Shown in pieces: positions 48,254 through 64,000 of a DNA stretch of 64,000 nt. The stretch comes from Acanthaster planci. Lineage: Eukaryota; Echinodermata; Asteroidea; Valvatida; Acanthasteridae. The stretch lies in assembly GCF_001949145.1 (NCBI RefSeq), contig NW_019091368.1:1995804-2059803 (forward strand). The letters are read 5' to 3'. The notes under the pieces were generated by a model, which saw nothing but the letters and a program-made list of their open reading frames with translations, made no database searches and was not told the DNA's origin. A program made the position numbers and the translations under genes. Within the stretch, counting starts at the first letter, position 1, and each line of letters starts with the position of its first letter.

Positions 48254-50713
48254 TGCAGTTTTGAGGTTATAACAACCCATTTTCTTTACAAAACAAAAAA
48301 ACAAAAACAAAATACGTGTTGCTTTTTAGAGTAACCTTGCAATTTAGGATAAGAAAATTTCCTTTTGATACATATTTTAAACTGTAGCATTTGGTTGTCA
48401 CCAAATGTTGGTGGATCCTGCGCTTTCACAGAGCGAACTATAGTGAGTTTAACGCCCCCCCCCTCTGTGGAAGCGGAAGCTCGATTGGAAGCTGAAGGTT
48501 GGCAGCACTGCACTCGCTGCGCTGGAAAAGGAGAAAAGTCACCAGCGTAAGACTAGCCAATCTTTCATAACCGTGTCTCTTCCCGTGCCCAAGTAATTGC
48601 TCACTCCCTGTACGTAACAATGTTTGGGTTGCAGCTATACGAAGCCGACAGCGGTTAACACGCCATGCAGAATTTTGTGGAGTCACAAACCTGCATCGCT
48701 TCAAGCTTCCCGAGGTCGGAGCGGCCTTTCTGGATAAGAGAGAGCGAAGTATGACGTGATCATTGAAAACCAGGTGGGGGGTTTCTTGGATGGTTCCCGA
48801 CATACCGGCCCTGATTGTCGGTGGGGGCTTTGACTAAAACGTAAATTATATATTCCATTGTCTTAATGAGCAATTTCGAGGGTCAATCGTTTTTAAGTTT
48901 AGTTAATATTATATAATATAAACGAACATCGATGAAAGTGAACTCGTTTGTATCCCCCGAACTGCACTGTTTGTAAAAAGGAAGGGGGGACTTCAGTAAG
49001 ACTTCTGTTTATTCTAGTCAGATTAACAAACCAATGTATGTCTCTGGAAGATGTCGACGATTATTTTGTTCTAATTACCAGGGGTCTGCCTCCAAATGAA
49101 ATGCACGACGAATCCTATACTGGGGTCGAAAAACTGTAACAAATGGCAAATGACATGATTTGGAAACATCATTTATTCATTTCTCTTCATGGAAAAATAT
49201 GTATCAATGAAGATAATCATTTATTATCTGATTAATTATTAAATGATTAACGCTGAATGCGCTGAAGGCAGTGGGATCTCTGGTGCACTTATAAATCGTA
49301 AGCAAATTTGCAATTGATTTTCTCTCAGAAATAATATTCGAAGTGCAAACCTTCTTTTGTGTTTATATCAATATTTGATATACTTTTCTCAGGATAGCTT
49401 TTAACATAATATTAATTTGCGGAAGTGCGTGTGAGTGTTCTAGTGCCAAGTAGTGTAGAGCAGACTGTCAAACCTGTTAAACCTAGGTAAGCAACTTTTC
49501 ATAATGTCAGTTTCTGTGAGACAAATTAAATTTTTTATTTAGCCTTGTGACAAATTTTATCATGTTTACTGTATTACACTATTACACTATTGGTATTTTT
49601 TATTTAACATTAGCCCGTACAACACGTAGTTCATTTCAGATTAATAAAATAGCTAAGAAAACAAAATCCTCCTGCTGTAATTGCAAACTCTTTCTTTATA
49701 ATCTAATTAAAAACCTTGTTTCAATATTATTTACAAGCTTTTTGACATTTTAAATCCAATTATATTTCTTAAATCGCTGCATTCTTCAATTTTCTTCCCT
49801 ACTGTATTTCCATAGATTCAATCATTTTTGGGGTCAGTTTTTACTATATCCAGACTCATTTAAGTGAACCATTCAACAAACACTTAGTTTTAGTTTGAAA
49901 TTAGGTCAGCAAATTTGTTTTCTTTCAAAAAACCAACCGTTTAAACTGAAAGCGTTAAAAGGTATACATGACTACGAATGTAACTTCAATCTGAAATATG
50001 CTAAATAGGAAGATCTGCTGGAAGGTATGAAATTCAACAGCACGGGTTACCGTGCAGATTATTTCAGATTTATTATCGATGTAACAAACTGCAAATATAA
50101 CGAGGATAGACGCTTGGGGTCTGTAAAAAGGTACATTCTGGGCCTCCAGTCTGGGCAAATTTACATGTTACCTATGATTTTTTTATTACAGAAATTTTTT
50201 CTTTCTATAATAAAAAAAATCATAACATGGGCAATTTTCACGGCACACGCATGGAAGAGGCATGTTTATGAGGTGTGCCTAATCACTACAAACGTTTCGG
50301 TTGAGAAAGGTTTAACAAACAGTAATCCAACTGAGGCATTATTGTCCTGAGCAGAATAGGGCACCCCATCGATAGCCGGACGTCAGGTGTATTCAGGGAC
50401 AAATCAATATTTTCTCGTTTCACCTCCTAGCTCCAACAGCGTCATTGTAAATTAAAAACTTAGGCAAATATTTCACACTAACAAATGAACAATGATTTGA
50501 TCAACGTTAACTACTGAATATGGGAGGAAAGCATATCAGTCTTAGGGTCAACAGCCGTTGACAAAAATCAAATATGTTTTTGAGGTTCATTTTTTGTGTG
50601 TCTCTCCTTAATTTCAATTTCTGTTCCGGGAAAATTCCCACATACTACTGTACCATTTTGTCTTACACTCTATTTTTACTTTCTACTATGCTATTTTTTC
50701 TTCAATGAGCTAC

Positions 50714-50719
50714 TTTATT
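50714..50719 (-). terminator. Candidate poly(A) signal AATAAA for gene 3
   Basis: TTTATT on the plus strand, about 180 nt beyond the gene 3 TAG stop in the direction of transcription. Chance occurrence is quite possible in this AT-rich stretch. Confidence 0.35.
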
Positions 50720-50896
50720 TATGGTGTGTTTTAGGGTAATATAAATGTAAAAGGAAAAGCAGAACAAGGACAATTATTGAAACACAATAATCAGAAATGT
50801 TCCATAATCGTCAAATGAGCGACGTTATATACAAAGACAGAGTGCTGGATGGAGGTCTCCTCGGTCGGGAGGAGTCAGGCCAGGCCACACACTCGT

Positions 50897-63101
<12,205 letters not shown>

Positions 63102-63435
63102 TTACACTTCTCCAACCTCCCTGAAAGTGTTGCAACGCTTCTGAGGATTTCCGTTGTCATTTTGGAAAGCAATTTAACTTGAAGTGGAAGCCATATTTTC
63201 ACTCTCAGTTTCTATAATTCACAATTGACTTCACAGTGTCAGGATGGTACATGTATGCTCGGAGGTTCAATGATATCCCAGACCAGGTAGGAACTACGTG
63301 CCCTTCATGTGTTGCGACACAGATAAAGGTCACAACTACCGTAGTTGACCACAGTGGTCACTTTACGCTAGTCCCTAAGACATTTGGTGCCTTCTTAACC
63401 TCTTTTGCGTATATCATGAAGTCTGCGAATATACT

Positions 63436-63656
63436 GGGTCCAATTTCGTAGAGCTGCTTTTGCACAAAATTTGCTTAAGCGTGAAAAAACCTTGCTCGAC
63501 AAATCAGGTTACCAGCCAAAACTCCATGTGGTGTATGTTGTTTTGGAATGGTATTCACCTATGTTTTGGTTAGTATGACAATCACATAGATTTTGAGCTG
63601 GTAACCGTGGTTTTTAAAGCAAATTTTGTGTTTAAGCAGCTCTATAAAATTGGCCC
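63436..63656. mobile_element. Palindromic MITE, second copy, 221 bp
   Basis: The left end is GGGTCCAATTTCGTAGAGCT then GCTTTTGC; the right end is TTTAAGCAGCTCTATAAAAT then TGGCCC. The interior (GGAATGGTATTCACCT, AGTATGACAATCACATAG) is the reverse complement of the interior of 48043-48253. It lies in a gene 3 intron. No other feature is seen in 63082-64000. Confidence 0.88.
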
Positions 63657-64000
63657 CAGAACTCATCCGAGAGCCCAGCTAGAATAACGAGCATATATAT
63701 AGCCTTTGGCGTCAATTTATGCGTAGGTTACATAAATTAGATGTAGGGACAGAAGCACATATTATACCAACCTCTTTTGACATTTTTAAGCCAGGGTAGA
63801 GGGAAAAGGAAACAGGGGAATAACTTAAAACTGACTACTGAACAGCATTTCTGACTGTTGTCTGTCTGGTAAGGGTATTATAAAAATTATCATGCTTGAT
63901 CGAAAGTCTCAAGAGAACCCTGTGGAACTTTCAAACTCCAACCTGGCAGTTTTTTTTAGTTCTTTCAGACTCCGACCCCGGCAAGCTCGGTGGTCGAGTG

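Larger units (their letters stand above)
45198..50896. other. Intergenic region between gene 2 start and gene 3 end
   Basis: About 5.7 kb that must contain the gene 2 promoter and 5'UTR. It holds a GGTCGG-rich tract, one dispersed repeat, two inverted-repeat elements and AT-rich DNA (49140-50700). A plus-strand open frame at 47751-48122 runs into a MITE and is not credible as a gene. No TATA box or CpG-dense block stood out to me. Confidence 0.65.

Overview
The window is animal (metazoan) genomic DNA. Coding sequence is broken into many short exons with GT-AG introns, separated by AT-rich introns and intergenic DNA carrying inverted-repeat elements, non-LTR retrotransposon remnants and a microsatellite. 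Nothing bacterial or plasmid-like was seen. The gene content fits an invertebrate deuterostome: sulfonylurea-receptor (SUR, ABCC8/ABCC9) type ABC transporters plus an intronless rhodopsin-family receptor. A short palindromic element with ends reading roughly GGGCCAATTTCATAGAGCTGCTT looks to me like one common in echinoderm DNA. Echinoderm, perhaps a sea star, is my best guess, but it rests on memory and not on a search.

Layout. (1) 167-16685, plus strand: the 3' 27 coding exons of SUR-like gene 1; its 5' exons lie left of the window. (2) 16686-18964: intergenic DNA with a diverged tandem duplication and an inverted-repeat element. (3) 18965-20203, minus strand: a single-exon 412-aa family A GPCR. 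(4) 20204-23649: intergenic, featureless. (5) 23650-45197, minus strand: complete SUR-like gene 2, 31 coding exons, 1578 aa by my exon sum (human SUR1 is about 1581). (6) 45198-50896: intergenic, with several repeats and the presumed 5' region of gene 2. (7) 50897-63081, minus strand: the 3' 18 coding exons of SUR-like gene 3; the rest lies beyond 64000.

Genes 2 and 3 are in tandem; gene 1 converges on gene 2 with the GPCR between them. Exon boundaries and phases are the same in all three genes wherever they overlap, and most exon lengths are identical. The array therefore arose by duplication of one intron-rich ancestor. All visible splice sites are usable and all frames stay open, so none of the three looks like a pseudogene. 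Walker A, signature, Walker B and switch-histidine motifs are intact in both nucleotide-binding domains wherever those exons are present.

In vertebrates SUR proteins are not classical exporters. They are the regulatory subunits of ATP-sensitive potassium channels and assemble with Kir6.x through TMD0. Gene 2 has a TMD0 very like that of SUR, so the same role is plausible. No Kir gene lies in the window. The most interesting points are the local SUR-like expansion, signs of sequence homogenisation between paralogues at the ATPase-signature exons, divergence at the vertebrate drug-binding position, a GC-AG intron, and the unusual GPCR.
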